Source: Pelodera strongyloides
Lineage: Eukaryota; Nematoda; Chromadorea; Rhabditida; Rhabditidae
DNA: 64,000 nt
NCBI GenBank assembly: GCA_036852015.1
Contig: JAANDG010000068.1
Coordinates: 114,501 to 178,500, forward strand
Direction: 5' to 3'
The position numbers were made by a program, and so were the translations under genes. Below, one piece after another: positions 62,173 to 64,000 of this stretch; within the stretch, counting starts at the first letter, position 1; each line of letters opens with the position of its first letter. A model generated the notes under the pieces. The model searched no databases. It saw only the letters and a program-made list of their open reading frames with translations, and was not told where the DNA came from.

Positions 62173-63519
62173 AGTTTCTGCGCAGAATCCCCCTTGTCAT
62201 ACCCTTGACATACCTTTAAAGGGCATGTCAAGGGGGATTCTGCGCAGAAAGACATCTCCTAGCGCAGATTAAGTAAATCTCGAACGGCGCACAATACAGT
62301 ATACCCATAAAAATGGCCGCAGATTAAAATATTTCGAATTTTATCATAAAGGTGAACAAAACCCGCCGCAACGCACGCAAACGGGTGCGTTGCGGCGAGC
62401 CGGTAATTCAAACCGCCCCGTGGACAGCGATCTGGCTTAGCTCTGTCCACAGTCCACACTACTCGAATCCCATACTGAAGGAGTTTTTTGGAGGGGTTTG
62501 AAATTGTTTTTCTTTTTACATGAAAGTTTTTGTTTATTTTTATTTTCACTTTCCTTACCTTCAAAACGCAAGCTTTTTTGAGCCCAACATGCAAAACCGG
62601 CTTGACAGTCCCTTTAAACCGATTCCTATAAAAGACGCCCACCTTTCTCAGTTGACTATTCGAGAATTGTGGGGTGACAATTGCTCGGATACGTTTCCAC
62701 CGAGGTCCAGAAGCCTCTACAAGATGCACTCGTGGAGCATCTGCCTTTTTCGCGAAGAATGGATTCGACTTCATTTCCTTTAACGACCAACATTTATTTT
62801 TTGTTAGTAAAAGCAGTGCACAGCTGCACATATCATAGAGTTTGTTTTTAGCATTGCGCTTCCAAAAAATCAAATAATTGTACATACTTGTCTGGTTCGG
62901 AATTCGTCGAAACGTTTGAGGAAGACTTCGTGTACGATAGTTGGATCGGAGATAACAAGCACGTTGCGAACACCCAGCTGATAGCCCCACAATGGACCGT
63001 ATTTCTAAAAATATTCGTTTTCTGTACATTTCAAGAAAAAAAACAAGGTGTGGTTCCTTAGTAAGTCATTCCGAGGAAACTTTCATAGCAAATGGGTTCA
63101 GGATTTATTTATTTTCGGAGTGTTTTCGGGATTTATAACAGATTTAAAGATTAGAAAAGAACCTTGGTAAGGACAGGAAGCGTGCTGAACCAGGCGTTTT
63201 TCGGATTTTGCACTTCCCAGAGGTTTCCCACAAATGGGTAACTCTTCGGCCCGGGAACACCTCTCCTCTTCCAGTACGTAGCATGATGGATGTGGGAGCG
63301 AAAAGTATAAATATTAATTTAAAGCTTTATTAATAAAATAACGTGTACGCCACTAAAACCATGGTTTTATTTTACCCCTGTCAGAAGTCAAAGTCGTTGA
63401 CAATTTAGGGAGAATTGTAGCACCTAATAACAAGAAAGAAAAAAAAGCATTCAAACAACTTACATCACCGAATAAATAATAGTCGTTATAATCGTAGCTA
63501 TGGCGACTTCCAGTAGCAT
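57273..63519 (-). CDS. Cytochrome P450, CYP3 clan (CYP13-like), copy B, with a defective splice acceptor
   Basis: Tandem paralogue of copy A. Exons: 63464-63519, 63163-63298 (start by homology), 62888-63004, 62643-62777, 61471-61553, 61198-61297, 60835-61005, 60132-60245, 59548-59721, 59174-59259, 58996-59068, 58770-58840, 58460-58530, 57587-57672, 57273-57347; about 515 residues. Motifs: GVPGPKSYPFVGNL, WKRIR, AGFDTT, KESLR, FNPDRW, haem loop FGYGPRICVG. The membrane anchor LLEVAIATIITTIIY matches copy A in length. Oddities: the expected acceptor of exon 2 reads TTTTCG where copy A has TTTCAG, with no AG nearby. An internal AG (GAAGAG, about 63265) could keep frame but would remove about 12 residues before the hinge. 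The exon 10 donor is GC (AT|GCAAGT). Introns are longer than in copy A because of inserted elements. Possibly an incipient pseudogene, a sequence error, or alternatively spliced. Confidence 0.88.
57694..58131. mobile_element. Long foldback element in P450-B intron
   Basis: Arms GCCCATCAAAATAAACCTG and the complement of TGTTTACTTTGATGGGTCCG enclose further inverted matches (TAGCATG, GACTTTATCCCGCTGAAATTT, GGTGCAATTGTT) for most of about 440 bp. Ends about 20 bp upstream of the acceptor of the penultimate exon. Confidence 0.8.
60419..60669 (+). mobile_element. Helitron-like element H6, short type A
   Basis: Starts TCTTATTATATAAAGGAG after an A; ends hairpin GCCTCAGGCGGC then GATAGCCGTCTGG before T. 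The best-preserved short copy; lies in a P450-B intron between exons 7 and 8. Confidence 0.8.
62077..62170. repeat. Poly(A) run of 94 bases
   Basis: Uninterrupted adenines on the + strand inside nested inverted repeats. Exact length is sensitive to sequencing. Confidence 0.95.
62174..62251. repeat. Hairpin, innermost of three nested levels
   Basis: TTCTGCGCAGAATCCCCCTTG pairs with CAAGGGGGATTCTGCGCAGAA around a TTTAAA centre; the arm TTCTGCGCAGAA is itself palindromic. Confidence 0.8.
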
Positions 63520-63783
63520 TATTGACAACAGTAAACGGTAAACAACTAAAATATTTCCTACAATTCCAACGAAAAAAGATACGAACTAAAACTTAGATGC
63601 CGACATTGAAAGTAAATTAATACTAATAGCATACTAACGTAATCAACAGGATTAAAAGGAATCTTTCTATTCACTACGGAACTGTTTGGTGTGATTGCCG
63701 GGAGGCAGGGCGGGCCGCTTTTGTAGTACTCTCAATTTCTATTGTTGTTTCTCTCCGTGCCTCTCTCTCTGTCGATTTATTTC

Positions 63784-64000
63784 TTATCTATTTATTATCG
63801 GTTCAGAGACGTGTACAGAGTTTGGTCTTAGCTTCATTACCTTGACGACTCGTACTTCAGCATCAAGGTCGATTTGACGGCTGCTAGTTGCACTTTGCAT
63901 TCCATAGTACACGGTTCCTGACGAGGCTTTGCCAGGGGATATGCGGGTTACCGGTCTTCTGAGCACAACGGAATCGAATTGAATCAGCCCATCGCATAGG
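63784..64000 (-). CDS. C-terminal part of an unrecognised gene (5' part outside window)
   Basis: The minus-strand frame is open from the window edge and has coding character: LIQFDSVVLRRPVTRIS, GTVYYGMQSATSSRQIDLD, AEVRVVK, then either a stop 19 codons later or splicing at the GT directly after VVK (donor at 63840). If spliced, the remaining exons must lie in the 320 bp before P450-B or beyond it. No domain is recognisable to me in 72 residues. Confidence 0.45.
   Translation of the reverse strand, partial: LCDGLIQFDSVVLRRPVTRISPGKASSGTVYYGMQSATSSRQIDLDAEVRVVKVMKLRPNSVHVSEPIINR

Larger units (their letters stand above)
61705..62617. mobile_element. TTAA-flanked element of family 3 with nested inverted repeats
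   Basis: Outer ends TTAAAGTGAATGTCAAGCC and GGCTTGACAGTCCCTTTAA, with GGTTTTGCATGTTGGGCTCA pairing further in. Interior: a second inverted pair (61998-62075 against 62262-62330, AATCTGCGGCCATTTTTATG), a poly-A run, and a third hairpin at 62174-62251. Lies in P450-B intron 4. Confidence 0.8.

Overview
The window looks like nuclear DNA from a nematode (chromadorean-type gene content), AT-rich, with small exons, mostly short GT-AG introns and a heavy load of non-autonomous transposons. The evidence is a Rho1 GTPase, a GPI-type ephrin, a Fes/Fer-like SH2 tyrosine kinase without F-BAR, a CES-2/PAR-like bZIP factor, an SXP/RAL-2-like secreted protein and two CYP3-clan (CYP13-like) P450s. I cannot name the species.

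Layout: (1) 1-315: last exon (EGF-like) of a + strand gene that starts left of the window. (2) 1205-5909: SH2 tyrosine kinase, minus strand, at least 13 exons with consistent phases; its introns hold large pyrimidine-rich microsatellites. (3) 6678-7630: three-exon secreted SXP/RAL-2-like gene, minus strand, with a TATA box and a long palindrome upstream. (4) 10989-17236: ten-exon ephrin, minus strand, with signal peptide, four-cysteine receptor-binding domain and a GPI-type tail. Its introns carry two tRNA-Thr genes, one tRNA-His gene and a MITE split by two Helitrons. (5) 17237-25666: repeat-rich, no convincing gene. (6) 25667-27732: four-exon bZIP gene, plus strand. (7) 27733-35400: dominated by a 5.5 kb TTAA-flanked inverted-repeat element with a Helitron nested inside. 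(8) about 35405-36920: weakly supported small-exon gene, minus strand. (9) 37000-47400: pyrimidine tracts, GC-rich palindromes, and a second repeat-bearing Helitron nested in a foldback element. (10) 47401-49748: complete five-exon rho-1 orthologue, plus strand. (11) 51026-55809 and 57273-63519: two tandem fifteen-exon P450 genes, minus strand, with the same exon structure. (12) 63784-64000: C-terminal part of another minus-strand gene.

The genes do not form a pathway. Ephrin, Rho1 and a Fes/Fer kinase can each act in cell-shape and adhesion signalling, but their closeness here is probably chance. The clear local relationship is the P450 duplication, in which the I-helix exon has apparently been homogenised between copies.

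The most unusual feature is the mobile DNA. At least eight Helitron-like elements start TCTTATTATATAAAG and end in a hairpin plus CTGG at A|T targets; three carry a tRNA-like pseudogene and two carry tandem arrays of TATA-containing units. More than a dozen MITE or foldback insertions from several families share TTAA junctions. I reconstructed the exon models by hand from splice signals, phase and family motifs; no database search was possible.
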